The notes under the pieces: generated by a model
Told to the model about the DNA's origin: nothing
The model's database searches: none
What the model saw: the letters and a program-made list of their open reading frames with translations, nothing else
Shown here: piece after piece, positions 47,477 to 56,752 of the stretch
Layout: each line of letters opens with the position of its first letter
Numbering within the stretch: the first letter of the stretch is position 1
Made by a program: the position numbers and the translations under genes
Origin: Ilyobacter_A sp963668015
Lineage (GTDB): Bacteria > Fusobacteriota > Fusobacteriia > Fusobacteriales > Fusobacteriaceae
DNA: 64,000 bases
Assembly (NCBI GenBank): GCA_963668015.2
Contig: CAXXCR010000026.1
Coordinates: 1-64,000, forward strand
Reading direction: 5' to 3'

Positions 47477-48213
47477 TTAAAAGACCCCCCTAAAAAAATT
47501 TTATTTGCCTGATATGACATAGTTTAGTTTTTTTTAGATGTAATTACAATGTATGTAGGCCCAAAATTATTTGTGGCGCATCACAAAAGACGTTTTATAG
47601 AGCTTGTTTTTAAAGGGCTAACTAAGTTGTGTTGTATATGAGCCCAAAATTATTTGTGACATATCACCAAAATTGTTCTTGAGAGCCTGTCTTTAAGGGA
47701 TGGATCCAGTCATATATGGTAATTTAATTAGTGTTTGAAAGAGCTTGCCATTTATCCAAAATGTTTCGGAATATTTTTAGAGGGTGCTTTATTTGTATTC
47801 AAGCACCATTAATTTAGAGCTCCGGCACATTGCAATTTATTGAAAAAAATTCTACAATACCTTGTATTAAACTATATAAAACGACATATAAATTAATTAT
47901 TTACTTTTCTGTAAAATTTTCAGCATATCATAATCTGTCCACTAACTTTTTTAAATTTCCATGAAACTAGTTTGAAGTGAAAATAATAAAATTTTCTTAG
48001 ATATTTTATATATACTTGAAGTCCGAAATCTATCAAATACAAAGCTCGTGACTTTGTATACATTCATAAATTCCCTTAAACAATTCAGTCTATAAGTAAA
48101 ACAAATGTAATAGATTTCGGACTTTTATTATATGTACAATTTATGTGCTAAACGTTGCAATGTAATCTTGCATCAAATAAGTAAGGTGATATTTAAGTTA
48201 TGGAGGAGTTCAT
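47477..48213. other. Non-coding gap with a tandem duplication and a long inverted repeat
   Basis: A segment starting GCCCAAAATTATTTGTG (47559) recurs 83 bases later (47642) with diverged but aligned following sequence (GAGCTTGTTTTTAAAGGG versus GAGCCTGTCTTTAAGGG). Further on, perfect 15-bp arms AAGTCCGAAATCTAT (48019-48033) and ATAGATTTCGGACTT (48110-48124) enclose ~76 bases that hold a second hairpin (TACAAAG/CTTTGTA). No ORF. The inverted repeat lies 90 bases before nfnA. Confidence 0.55.
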
Positions 48214-49053
48214 ATGTATAGAATACTGAAAAAAGAGATATTAAATAAAGACGTTGAAAAGATGGTTATCTACGCCCCTTTCGTTGCGAAGAAATGCAGG
48301 GCTGGACAATTCCTTATTGTTATGGTGGACGAAGAGGGGGAAAGAGTTCCTTTGACCATAGCAGATTATGATAGAGTAGAAGAAAGCGTTACCATTATAT
48401 ATCAAAAAGTTGGTTACTCAACAAAACTCCTTGGGGAGAAAAAAGCGGGGGACACTATATTTGCTGTGGCAGGTCCGCTTGGTAAAGCGGTAAAGCATAT
48501 AGAAGGTAAAAGAATAGTGGGTGTCGCAGGTGGAGTAGGAGCTGCACCGATATACCCGCAGCTGAAAGAATACAAAGAGCTTGGATTCCAGGTTGATCTG
48601 ATTCTCGGAGCGAGGAACACGGACTACATCATACTGAAAGAGGAGTTTGAAAATGTAGTGGACAACTTCTATATCTGTACAGACGACGGTTCTGAGGGCA
48701 GAAAAGGTTTTGTTACAGACGCGCTAAAAGAGCTGATCCAGCAGGGAGACAAGATCGACGAGGTAATCTCTATAGGTCCCCTTAGAATGATGAAGGCAGT
48801 TGTGGACATAACAAAGGAGCACGGTATAAAGACCTCTGTGTCGCTGAACCCTCTAATGATAGACGGTACAGGGATGTGCGGAGGATGCAGGCTTACTTAC
48901 GGTGAGGAAACAAAGTTCGCCTGTGTTGACGGACCTGATTTCGACGGGTTCCTTGTGGATTTCGACGAGCTTATCTCGAGACAGGGAATGTACAAGGAGA
49001 AAGAGTCTGAGCATGTCTGCAGGCTTGACGGACAAGTAAAAATTGAAAAATAA
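48214..49053 (+). CDS. nfnA: NfnA-like / sulfide dehydrogenase FAD-NAD subunit
   Basis: The 279-residue protein is of the ferredoxin-NADP reductase (PyrK/NfnA/SudB) type: an FAD-binding barrel with VPLTIADYD, a Rossmann half with VAGGVGAAPIYPQLKE, and a C-terminal [2Fe-2S] cysteine set in GTGMCGGCRLTYGEETKFACVDGPDF. With the next gene it forms a heterodimer that in clostridia transfers electrons between NADH, ferredoxin and NADP+ (bifurcating Nfn). Supplying NADPH for gdhA next door is a reasonable inference. GGAGG precedes the ATG. Confidence 0.85.
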   Translation: MYRILKKEILNKDVEKMVIYAPFVAKKCRAGQFLIVMVDEEGERVPLTIADYDRVEESVTIIYQKVGYSTKLLGEKKAGDTIFAVAGPLGKAVKHIEGKRIVGVAGGVGAAPIYPQLKEYKELGFQVDLILGARNTDYIILKEEFENVVDNFYICTDDGSEGRKGFVTDALKELIQQGDKIDEVISIGPLRMMKAVVDITKEHGIKTSVSLNPLMIDGTGMCGGCRLTYGEETKFACVDGPDFDGFLVDFDELISRQGMYKEKESEHVCRLDGQVKIEK

Positions 49054-49083
49054 TTATAGAAAGCGGTTTTTAGGGGGAAAGTA

Positions 49084-50460
49084 ATGAGCAAATTTAATAT
49101 GAATACAGAAAAAGTAAAAATGCCTGAAAGAGACCCGAAAGAGAGAGGGAAGAACTTTAAAGAGGTGGCGACAGGATATACAAAAGAGCAGGCTATGGAA
49201 GAAGCCAAAAGATGCCTACAGTGTAAAAATCCCAAGTGTGTTATAAAGTGTCCTGTTGGGATAAATATACCTGAGTTCATAAAAGAGGTTGCAGAAGGCA
49301 ACTTCGAGAAGGCGTACGACATAATATTGGAATCAAACAGTCTTCCGGCTGTATGCGGAAGGGTATGTCCTCAGGAAAGCCAATGCGAAAGTGTATGCGT
49401 AAGAGCCGTAAAAGGAGAGGCTGTTGCCATAGGTAGGCTGGAAAGATTTGTGGCTGACTATATGAGGGAAAACAAGATAGAAAACGATGTAAAAATAGAG
49501 AAGAACGGAAAGAAAGTGGCGGTTATAGGAAGCGGTCCTGCAGGACTTAGCTGTGCAGGCGAGCTTGCAAAACTTGGCTATGACGTGACTATTTTCGAGG
49601 CGCTTCATAAATCAGGCGGGGTTCTTACTTATGGTATACCTGAGTTCCGTCTTCCTAAAGATATAGTGCAGTTCGAGATAGAGAAGATAAAAAAACTTGG
49701 TGTAGAGCTTAAAACGAACGTAATAGTGGGGAAATCAATAACTATAGACGAGCTTAAAGAGGAGTTTGAAGCCATATTCGTTGGAAGCGGTGCAGGGCTG
49801 CCTAGGTTTATGCAGATACCTGGCGAAAACCTAAACGGTGTCTACTCGGCAAACGAGTTCTTGACAAGGGTAAACCTTATGAAAGCGTACGAGAACAACG
49901 CTGTGACTCCTATATCTGTTGGGAAAAATGTTGCAGTTGTAGGCGGGGGAAATGTGGCGATGGATGCCGCAAGAACAGCCCTTAGACTTGGTGCGGAGAA
50001 TGTGTACATAGTCTACAGAAGGGGGGAAGCTGAACTTCCTGCCAGACTGGAAGAGGTACACCACGCCAAAGAAGAGGGGATACAGTTCAAGCTGCTTACA
50101 AACCCTGTGGAGATAGTAGGGGAAGAAGGCTGGGCAAGACAGCTTAAGTGCGTAGAGATGGATCTCGGCGAGCCTGATGTATCTGGTAGAAGAAGACCGG
50201 TGGTGTTAGAAGGAAGTGAATTCCTGCTAGACGTGGACACTGTTATAATGTCAATAGGACAGACTCCGAACCCTCTAATAAAGCAGACTACAAAGGATAT
50301 GGATACCCATTCTTGGGGAGGTATCATAGTAAACGAAGAGACTATGGAGACTACCAAAGAGGACGTGTATGCAGGTGGAGACGTGGTAAGCGGAGCTGCG
50401 ACGGTTATACTTGCAATGGGTGCGGGTAAAAAGGCCGCGGCGGCAATCTATGAAAATTAA
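49084..50460 (+). CDS. nfnB: NfnB-like / glutamate synthase small-chain-type oxidoreductase
   Basis: The 458-residue flavo-iron-sulfur protein is of the GltD/NfnB family. The N-terminal cysteine sets CLQCKNPKCVIKCPVG and CGRVCPQESQCESVC bind two [4Fe-4S] clusters. Two dinucleotide folds follow, VAVIGSGPAGLSCAGELAKLGY and VAVVGGGNVAMDAARTALRLG, and the chain ends VYAGGDVVSGAATVILAMGAGKKAA. It starts 30 bases after nfnA. No glutamate synthase large subunit (gltB) is present, which favours the Nfn role over true glutamate synthase. Confidence 0.87.
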   Translation: MSKFNMNTEKVKMPERDPKERGKNFKEVATGYTKEQAMEEAKRCLQCKNPKCVIKCPVGINIPEFIKEVAEGNFEKAYDIILESNSLPAVCGRVCPQESQCESVCVRAVKGEAVAIGRLERFVADYMRENKIENDVKIEKNGKKVAVIGSGPAGLSCAGELAKLGYDVTIFEALHKSGGVLTYGIPEFRLPKDIVQFEIEKIKKLGVELKTNVIVGKSITIDELKEEFEAIFVGSGAGLPRFMQIPGENLNGVYSANEFLTRVNLMKAYENNAVTPISVGKNVAVVGGGNVAMDAARTALRLGAENVYIVYRRGEAELPARLEEVHHAKEEGIQFKLLTNPVEIVGEEGWARQLKCVEMDLGEPDVSGRRRPVVLEGSEFLLDVDTVIMSIGQTPNPLIKQTTKDMDTHSWGGIIVNEETMETTKEDVYAGGDVVSGAATVILAMGAGKKAAAAIYEN

Positions 50461-50730
50461 TAGAGAAGAGCGTGTCATAAATTTTGTATAAACAGAAGCA
50501 GATTGTACCTCTCTAAATTGGTAAGTTTAACTATCAATTTAGGAGGTATTTTTTATTTAAAGGTCTAAAATTAAATTAGTTGATGGTTTAAATAATGTTT
50601 TTAAACAAATGTATAACGATGTTATTCAAGTTATACTTGAAGATAAAACTACCGATTTATTTCTAATAAGAAGAGTAAGGCTTTTAATATAGACAGTTGA
50701 CAGAAGGAAAAGACATTCCTGCAAAAAAGT
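50461..50730. mobile_element. Left part of an older, decayed IS256-like element
   Basis: GTGTCATAAATTTTGTATAA at 50472 looks like an IS256-family terminal repeat. It is followed by a terminator-like hairpin (ACCTCTCTAAATTG/CAATTTAGGAGGT plus T run, 50506-50557, which may also end nfnAB) and a frame reading LNNVFKQMYNDVIQVILEDK with a stop soon after. The newer IS interrupts it at 50730. The identification as a relic transposase is inference. Confidence 0.35.
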
Positions 50731-52085
50731 GATTGTGTCAAGATAAGTTCGCAAAAACTTCACTGATACCCCATGTTAAGATTTAGGCAACTTTTATTCT
50801 ATTTTCTTTAGTTGTTTCTATTACTTTTGGATTAATGTACGATCTGCCAACTGACCAATCCTCACTGTACTCGATCATGTAAGTAGTAATTAATCTGATA
50901 TATGAGTCTAAACTTGGAAAAATCCCTACAACATTACTGCGTCTTCTGATTTCCCTGTTTAAGCGCTCAAGGACGTTAGTTGAGGAAATTTTTCTAGAAT
51001 CTATTTCTGGAAAATGATAAAATTGCAGGGAGTCCTCTAGGCCTTCTTCTAAACATTGAATTGCCTTTGGGTATTTATTCTCGTATTCTTCCATAAAATT
51101 AAAAGCATAGACTTTAGAGCTTTCGTAGTCTGATTGAAGCCATATTTGTTTCAATTTGCTAGAAAAGCTCTTTTTTTCTTTTGATGGGATATGTGCTAAT
51201 ATATTCCTCATAAAATGAACCTTACACCTTTGCCATGAACTTCCGTTAAAGGAGCTTTGCGTAGCTTTCATAAGACCTTTATGCGCATCAGAAATAATCA
51301 ACCACACGTCCTCCACTCCTCTAGATTTCAAGTTATCAAAAAGAATTGTGTAGGTTTCTGTAGATTCTTCCATCATTGGTTCGATGGCTAAAATTTCTCT
51401 TCTGCCATGCATATTCACAGCCGATACCACAAGAACAGCCATGTTTCTAACTCTTTTACCATCTCTAATTTTTTCGTAAAGCGCATCTACCCAAATGGCA
51501 GGATAAGTTTTGTCTAGGCGTCTATTTCTAAACTCCTCAACCTGCTCATTTAATTCACGTGTGATATTAGATACTTGCCCATGAGAAATAGAGTCTATAC
51601 CAAGACTTTTAGCCAATTTTTCAATTTTACGTGTAGATACTCCGTTGATATATGCTTCTTGGATAACATTAAGCAGCGCTACTTCTGAGCGCTTTTTTTC
51701 GTTGATAAAAAAAGGAATATACCCTCCTTTTCTAAGCTTGGGAACCATTAAATACATAGTACCCATCCTAGTATCAAATCTTCTTGAACGATATCCTGAA
51801 CGATAAGCTGTGCGCTTAGAGTTTCTTTCAGATTTTGATGCTCCAATTTTAGATTTAAGTTCAGCCTCCATCATTTCATCACAAAGCCATTGAAGCATAG
51901 AAAGCATTGGATCAGCCTCTCCGATAAATTTTAATAGCATTTCATGAAAAGATGGGGTAGAATTACTATTAGCCATTGATTACCAACTCCTTTTAAGATT
52001 TTGTTTAGTCGCTTAATCTATACGGAGTAATCAATGGCTTTCTTTTTTGCCAAAAAAACTTTTGCGAATATTATTTTACACTATC
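50731..52085 (-). mobile_element. IS256-family insertion sequence
   Basis: The 1355-bp element has imperfect terminal inverted repeats: left GATTGTGTCAAGATAAG then TTCGCAAAAACTT, right (reverse complement) GATAGTGTAAAATAAT then ATTCGCAAAAGTTT. Both ends are flanked by the 8-bp direct repeat AAAAAAGT (50723-50730 and 52086-52093), the target duplication expected for this family. It holds one full-length transposase gene. The intact duplication and ORF point to a recent insertion. Confidence 0.9.
50783..51976 (-). CDS. IS256-family (mutator-type) transposase
   Basis: The 397-residue DDE transposase has the family layout: an N-terminal DNA-binding region with RNSKRTAYRSGYRSRRFDTRMGTMYLMVPKLRKG, the first Asp in YPAIWVDALYEKIRDG, the second in VWLIISDAHKGLMKAT, the CKVHFMRN signature and a C-terminal STNVLERLNREIRRRSNVVGIFP with the catalytic Glu. 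It appears full length with no frameshift. An AAGGAG site lies upstream of the ATG. Confidence 0.93.
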   Translation of the reverse strand: MANSNSTPSFHEMLLKFIGEADPMLSMLQWLCDEMMEAELKSKIGASKSERNSKRTAYRSGYRSRRFDTRMGTMYLMVPKLRKGGYIPFFINEKKRSEVALLNVIQEAYINGVSTRKIEKLAKSLGIDSISHGQVSNITRELNEQVEEFRNRRLDKTYPAIWVDALYEKIRDGKRVRNMAVLVVSAVNMHGRREILAIEPMMEESTETYTILFDNLKSRGVEDVWLIISDAHKGLMKATQSSFNGSSWQRCKVHFMRNILAHIPSKEKKSFSSKLKQIWLQSDYESSKVYAFNFMEEYENKYPKAIQCLEEGLEDSLQFYHFPEIDSRKISSTNVLERLNREIRRRSNVVGIFPSLDSYIRLITTYMIEYSEDWSVGRSYINPKVIETTKENRIKVA

Positions 52086-52331
52086 AAAAAAGTATTGTTA
52101 ATAGAGCAACCAATTTTATCATAGAATAAGCAAAAGATTTAAAAAATATTTACTGTTCAGTAGATGAAGAACAGGAATTTAAATAATTAGAAAAATTCTA
52201 GGATAAATGTGGAGAAAAGAACTATTATTCATTAAAAAGTTGGCGAAATAATTACATAAAAAACACTATAGACTCGGACAATATTCAATTATCTTTGTTT
52301 TTTTATATTTGAATTAGAAAAAGAAAATTAT
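52086..52331. mobile_element. Right part of the older, decayed transposase gene
   Basis: With in-frame stops, one frame reads VDEEQEFK, LEKF, DKCGEKNYYSLKSWRNNYIK, like the DKWGEKYPYAIKSWRNNW region of mutator-type transposases. It has been inactivated by stops and is the right flank of the new IS. There is no other gene before cas3. Confidence 0.4.
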
Positions 52332-52359
52332 TTGAATATGACTATTAAAGTAATATAAT
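52332..52359 (+). promoter_or_regulatory. Promoter of the cas operon
   Basis: TTGAAT, a 16-bp spacer and a perfect TATAAT lie 83 bases before the cas3 start, downstream of the IS relic. Confidence 0.6.
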
Positions 52360-52442
52360 TAATAGTGGAAAATTTTAATTTTTATAAAAAACAATTTAAT
52401 CTTAAAATTGGAAATTAACTGAAGAATTATAAGGTGAGGAAT

Positions 52443-54932
52443 ATGGCAGATATAAAATATGTAAATTTAGAAAAAATAGTAGAAAATATCAATAAAGTAT
52501 ATGCCCACAGCAGGTATGATGGAAATAAGCCAGTATATGAAACACTTATAGAGCATTCGGAAACAGTTTTGAAGAATTTAAAGATGCTGATAGAAAAGAA
52601 AAATTTAAACAATATTATAAATAATATTGCCGGTATTTTTTTTGAAAGTGAAGAAAACATTGTTCTTTGGAAAAACTTATTTTTTAATGCTGTTTATCTT
52701 CATGACCTGGGGAAAATAAACGTTAATTTTCAAACGGATAAAATGAATAATTTAGAATATAAATCTTGTAAAGAAATCACTACATCGAATCATTCGATGT
52801 TTTCTGCATACCTTTATATTGAAGTTATGTTGGAACATTTTTTCCCGGAATATGAGATAGAGGATATCGATGAGGGCATGCTTTATTTTCTGGTGTTAAA
52901 TGCATATATCATATCGAAGCACCATGGGTCTCTGGATAGTTTTGTGGGTTTTGTAGATGAAAAACTGGGTGGTGATATTAACGGAAGAAAAATCTCTAAA
53001 TTACTGTTTAATTATAGAGGTAAGATTCAGATTGAGGATATACAGTATGATTTAGAAATAGATGACCTTGGGAGTTTTGAACACTACATATATACCAAAC
53101 TTCTTTTTTCTATATTGATAGTTTCTGATATCTATGGGACCAGGGAATATGTGAATGATGAAGAAGTAGAAGACATCGGAGTATTCGGAGAAGGTGATGA
53201 CCTTTTTCAAAACATATTCAAACCTGATAAGGGTTCTGTTTTTTATAATATAGAGAAATATAGAAAATTTTTAGAAAATGAATCTTCCAATCCTTTTGAA
53301 GAAGGGTCGATAAATGTATTGAGGACGGAGATGTTTTTAGAGGCAGAAAGAAATCTATTGGAGGGGATAGAAAGTAATATATTTTATCTGGAAGCGCCTA
53401 CAGGGGCGGGGAAAACCATAACATCATTAAATCTGGCCTATAGGATGATAGAAAAAAAATCGGAGTTAAACAAAATATTCTATATATTTCCATTTAATAC
53501 ATTGGTAGAGCAGACTAAAATCTCATTGGAAGATATATTGGGGAAAGAAGTATTGGAAGGTAGGATGGGAGTTATAAACTCCTTAACACCCATAGAGGTT
53601 GATGACAGCGGTGAGATGCCTGACTATGACAAGGCATTAATGGAGAGGGAGTTTCTTCACTATCCATTGGTTTTAACCTCTCACGTAAACTTTTTTAAGT
53701 ATCTATTTGGAGTCAGCAAAAGTGATAACTTTCCACTGCTGCACCTGGCCAATAGTGTGATTATCATGGATGAAATTCAGTCGTATAAAAATAGCATCTG
53801 GAGAGAGATTATTCAATTTTTATACAAGTATGGGGAACTGCTGAATATAAAAATAATAATAATGAGCGCCACACTGCCAAATCTAAGCTACCTGGCAGGA
53901 AATGACAATTATATTCGTTTGATTGAAAACCGGGATAAATATTTTCAAGCCACCATTTTTAAAGAAAGGGTTAAGATCGACTATAGTTTATTAAACATAG
54001 ATAAAGATGATATATTGTCTTGTTTGATTGATAAAATAAGGGGATATCCAAAACAAATGATACTTGTGGAATTCCTCAGCAAGAAGGAAGCTTTTAAATT
54101 TTATACCCTGTTAAATGAATTTGAAATAAATTCTGAACTATTAACGGGGGATGACAGTAAGGGCGAAAGAAGAAGAATCATAGACAAGGTTAGGGAGCAA
54201 GAAAAGGTTGGAAAAGATGGTAGAAAAGAAGGAATGGTGCTGGTTTCTACTCAGGTTATAGAAGCCGGAGTTGATATAGACATGGATATAGGTTTTAAGG
54301 ATATATCTTTATTTGACTCAGAAGAGCAATTTATGGGGAGGATAAACAGGTCTTGTAAAAAAACAGGGAAAGTATACTTTTTTAATTTAACGGACGCTCA
54401 GACGATATATAAAAGTGATGAAAGAAGAAATGCTTCTATGACTCTCTCCAGTGAAGAGAATAGAGAATTATTAAAAAATAAAGATTTTGATGGATACTAT
54501 AAAAAAATAATGAAAAGATTAGAAATAAGAAATGAATTCTTAGAAGAACCATTGAAAATGCTCGATTTCAAGGGGATATCGAAGGAAATGAAGCTGATCG
54601 ATAAACAACAAAAATATCAGGTGTTTATGAATAGGAGCTTGGAAATAAATGAAAAAGGTCGTATAAAAAAGCTAGTCGGTCAGGAAGTTTGGAATGAATT
54701 TTATGAGGTATTAAAAATAGACAAAAAAAGATACAGCGAAAGAAAAGTAAAACTATCCAAGGTTATGGAAAAGATGAATGAGTTTATCTATGAGCTATAC
54801 GAGCTGCCAAGTGTATATAGTGATGAAAAAGCAGGAATATTGTTTATTGAGAATGGCGAGGATTATTTTACAGCTGGAAAGCTGGATAGAGATAAATTGG
54901 GGATGAGCAAAGAGTTTGATTTTTTTACCTAG
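52443..54932 (+). CDS. cas3: CRISPR-associated helicase-nuclease Cas3
   Basis: The ~829-residue protein unwinds and degrades DNA marked by Cascade. The N-terminal HD nuclease domain has H87-D88 in YLHDLGK, SNHSMFSAY and ISKHHGSLD. The SF2 helicase has Walker A APTGAGKT (318-325), DEIQ (443-446) as the DEAH-type box, SATLP (475-479), STQVIEAGVDID and QFMGRINR. All motifs look functional. I used the ATG at 52443 behind AAGGTGAGG; a GTG three codons earlier is in that site. It is first in the operon, whereas in most I-B loci cas3 follows the effector genes. Confidence 0.95.
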   Translation: MADIKYVNLEKIVENINKVYAHSRYDGNKPVYETLIEHSETVLKNLKMLIEKKNLNNIINNIAGIFFESEENIVLWKNLFFNAVYLHDLGKINVNFQTDKMNNLEYKSCKEITTSNHSMFSAYLYIEVMLEHFFPEYEIEDIDEGMLYFLVLNAYIISKHHGSLDSFVGFVDEKLGGDINGRKISKLLFNYRGKIQIEDIQYDLEIDDLGSFEHYIYTKLLFSILIVSDIYGTREYVNDEEVEDIGVFGEGDDLFQNIFKPDKGSVFYNIEKYRKFLENESSNPFEEGSINVLRTEMFLEAERNLLEGIESNIFYLEAPTGAGKTITSLNLAYRMIEKKSELNKIFYIFPFNTLVEQTKISLEDILGKEVLEGRMGVINSLTPIEVDDSGEMPDYDKALMEREFLHYPLVLTSHVNFFKYLFGVSKSDNFPLLHLANSVIIMDEIQSYKNSIWREIIQFLYKYGELLNIKIIIMSATLPNLSYLAGNDNYIRLIENRDKYFQATIFKERVKIDYSLLNIDKDDILSCLIDKIRGYPKQMILVEFLSKKEAFKFYTLLNEFEINSELLTGDDSKGERRRIIDKVREQEKVGKDGRKEGMVLVSTQVIEAGVDIDMDIGFKDISLFDSEEQFMGRINRSCKKTGKVYFFNLTDAQTIYKSDERRNASMTLSSEENRELLKNKDFDGYYKKIMKRLEIRNEFLEEPLKMLDFKGISKEMKLIDKQQKYQVFMNRSLEINEKGRIKKLVGQEVWNEFYEVLKIDKKRYSERKVKLSKVMEKMNEFIYELYELPSVYSDEKAGILFIENGEDYFTAGKLDRDKLGMSKEFDFFT

Positions 54933-54941
54933 GAGGTGGAT

Positions 54942-55427
54942 ATGACAGGGACGATTATAAATTATTATATTCATTGTAAGAGGCAGTGCTACTTACACTA
55001 TCATAAGCTAAACCTAGAAGATAATAGTGAGCTAGTGAAGATAGGGAAAGCGCTTCATGAGGAGAAGCAAACCGAAGAAATAGCCATAGAAAATATAAAG
55101 ATAGATAAGATCAATAGGGACTACCTGGTAGAGATAAAAAAATCAGATGCGGATATAGAGGCTTCAAAGTACCAATTATATTATTATTTAAAGGTATTAA
55201 AAGATAAAGGGATAGTGAAAAAGGGGAAATTGGAAGTAATTGAGAAAAATAAGAAAGACAAGGGCAGTAGGAAAATTTATATTCTGGAATTGACTGAAAA
55301 TGTGGAAAAAGAATTGGATGAATTGATGGAAAAAATCAAATGGCTTGTTGATGCCGAAAAGGTTCCTGAGGTGGAAAAGACTTCCAAATGTAAAAAGTGT
55401 GCTTATTACAGTTATTGTTATATATAG
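54942..55427 (+). CDS. cas4: Cas4 exonuclease
   Basis: The ~161-residue RecB-like nuclease with an iron-sulfur cluster selects and trims PAM-containing prespacers with Cas1-Cas2. One cysteine is in HCKRQCYLH near the N-terminus and three in the C-terminal KCKKCAYYSYC. The nuclease residues are in YLVEIKKSDADIEASKYQLYYYL (the E-x-K motif and Q-Y). The ATG at 54942 follows AGGAGG. It is nine bases after cas3 and ten before cas1. Confidence 0.93.
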   Translation: MTGTIINYYIHCKRQCYLHYHKLNLEDNSELVKIGKALHEEKQTEEIAIENIKIDKINRDYLVEIKKSDADIEASKYQLYYYLKVLKDKGIVKKGKLEVIEKNKKDKGSRKIYILELTENVEKELDELMEKIKWLVDAEKVPEVEKTSKCKKCAYYSYCYI

Positions 55428-55436
55428 GGGGATGTC

Positions 55437-56432
55437 ATGGCAACTAAATATATAATGAGCAAAGGAGAATTAAGCAGGAAGGATAATTCAATTTGTTTTA
55501 AAAGTAATGGGAAAAATAACTATATACCTGTGGAGGGTATAAGTGAGATATACTGTCTGGATGAAGTAAGTTTTAATACCAAGTTGATTGATTTTTTAAG
55601 TAAAAATGCCATTAATCTTCACTTGTTTAACCATTATGAGGGGTATTCTGGAAGTTTTTACCCAAGAGAGAAATATATCAGCGGAAGGCTGACCATCGAT
55701 CAGGTAAGATATCATCATGAGGAAAGAATAATAGTGGCAAAGGCAATTGTTAAAGGTATAGGAGATAACATTCATGAAGTCTTATACCACTATTACAGGC
55801 ACGGGAAAAAAGAATTGAAAGAATTCTTGGATTGGCTGAAAATAGGAATAGAGATTAACCTTGACAAGGCCAAAACAATCAATCAGGTAATGGCTGTAGA
55901 AGGAGATATATGGCAGAGATTTTATCAGACTTTTGAATATTTTTTACTTAAAGATTTTTTAATGAATAAAAGGGTGAAAAGGCCACCAAACAATCCTATG
56001 AACGCCTTGATATCTTTCGGCAACTCCATATTATATACCAAAACGATCAGCCAGATTTATCAGACTCATCTAGACCAGAGTATTAGTTTTTTGCATTCTC
56101 CAAGTGAGGGGAGGTTCTCGTTGTCCCTTGACCTGAGTGAAGTTTTTAAACCGATACTTGTATACAAGACTATATTTGAGTGTGTCAACAATAGAAGACT
56201 TAATGTAGAGAAGCACTTTGAGAAGAAAATTAACTATTGCGTCCTGAATGAAGAGGGGAAAAAGATATTTTTAAAGGCTTTAGAAGAACGGATGTCAACA
56301 AAATTCCAGCATCCTAAACTAAAGAGGAGAGTTAAGTATATAACAGCTATAAAATATGATGGGTATAAACTCATAAAAGGGATTATGGAAGGTGTAGAAT
56401 TTAAACCGTTTAGCCTAAAGGAGAGTTTTTAA
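55437..56432 (+). CDS. cas1: Cas1 integrase, type I-B
   Basis: The 331-residue endonuclease/integrase integrates new spacers at the leader end. Metal ligands are Glu155 in MAVEGDIWQRFYQTF, His220 in SFLHSPSEGRFSLSLDLSE and Glu235. It has the N-terminal beta domain and C-terminal helical domain. It shares little with the type II-like orphan at 44.6 kb. Its stop overlaps the cas2 start by one base. Confidence 0.96.
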   Translation: MATKYIMSKGELSRKDNSICFKSNGKNNYIPVEGISEIYCLDEVSFNTKLIDFLSKNAINLHLFNHYEGYSGSFYPREKYISGRLTIDQVRYHHEERIIVAKAIVKGIGDNIHEVLYHYYRHGKKELKEFLDWLKIGIEINLDKAKTINQVMAVEGDIWQRFYQTFEYFLLKDFLMNKRVKRPPNNPMNALISFGNSILYTKTISQIYQTHLDQSISFLHSPSEGRFSLSLDLSEVFKPILVYKTIFECVNNRRLNVEKHFEKKINYCVLNEEGKKIFLKALEERMSTKFQHPKLKRRVKYITAIKYDGYKLIKGIMEGVEFKPFSLKESF

Positions 56433-56713
56433 TGGGGAAAAACTATAACTATGTATTTCTTTTTTATGATGTTGGGGAGAAGAGAGTGAATAAAGTATTT
56501 AAGGTTTGCAAAAAATATCTTAATCACTATCAAAACTCTGTGTTCAGAGGCGAAATAACCCCCAGCAATATTATTAAACTTAGAAATGATTTAAAAAAAG
56601 TGATCAAAAAAGATTACGATTTTATAAGTATTATAAAGCTGATCGGAAGCTATAATTTTGAAGAAGAGGTTATAGGAACACAGGGGAAAAATCCAGAGGA
56701 TATATTTTTATAA
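56432..56713 (+). CDS. cas2: Cas2
   Basis: The 93-residue protein of ferredoxin-like fold bridges two Cas1 dimers in the spacer-integration complex. The conserved N-terminal aspartate is Asp13 in VFLFYDVGEKRVNK, and QNSVFRGEIT is the second family segment. It overlaps cas1 by one base. Confidence 0.95.
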   Translation: MGKNYNYVFLFYDVGEKRVNKVFKVCKKYLNHYQNSVFRGEITPSNIIKLRNDLKKVIKKDYDFISIIKLIGSYNFEEEVIGTQGKNPEDIFL

Positions 56714-56752
56714 AAATATTAATATTACAGTGAATTTTAAAGGGAGGTAACA

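Noticed and set aside
47559..47700. Tandem repeat near gdhA as a possible short CRISPR array linked to the orphan cas1
   Set aside because: There are only two diverged units with an 83-bp period and no constant repeat/spacer division.
49084..50460. True glutamate synthase small subunit
   Set aside because: No large subunit gene is adjacent, and the partner is an NfnA-type FAD/[2Fe-2S] subunit, so the Nfn-like assignment fits better.
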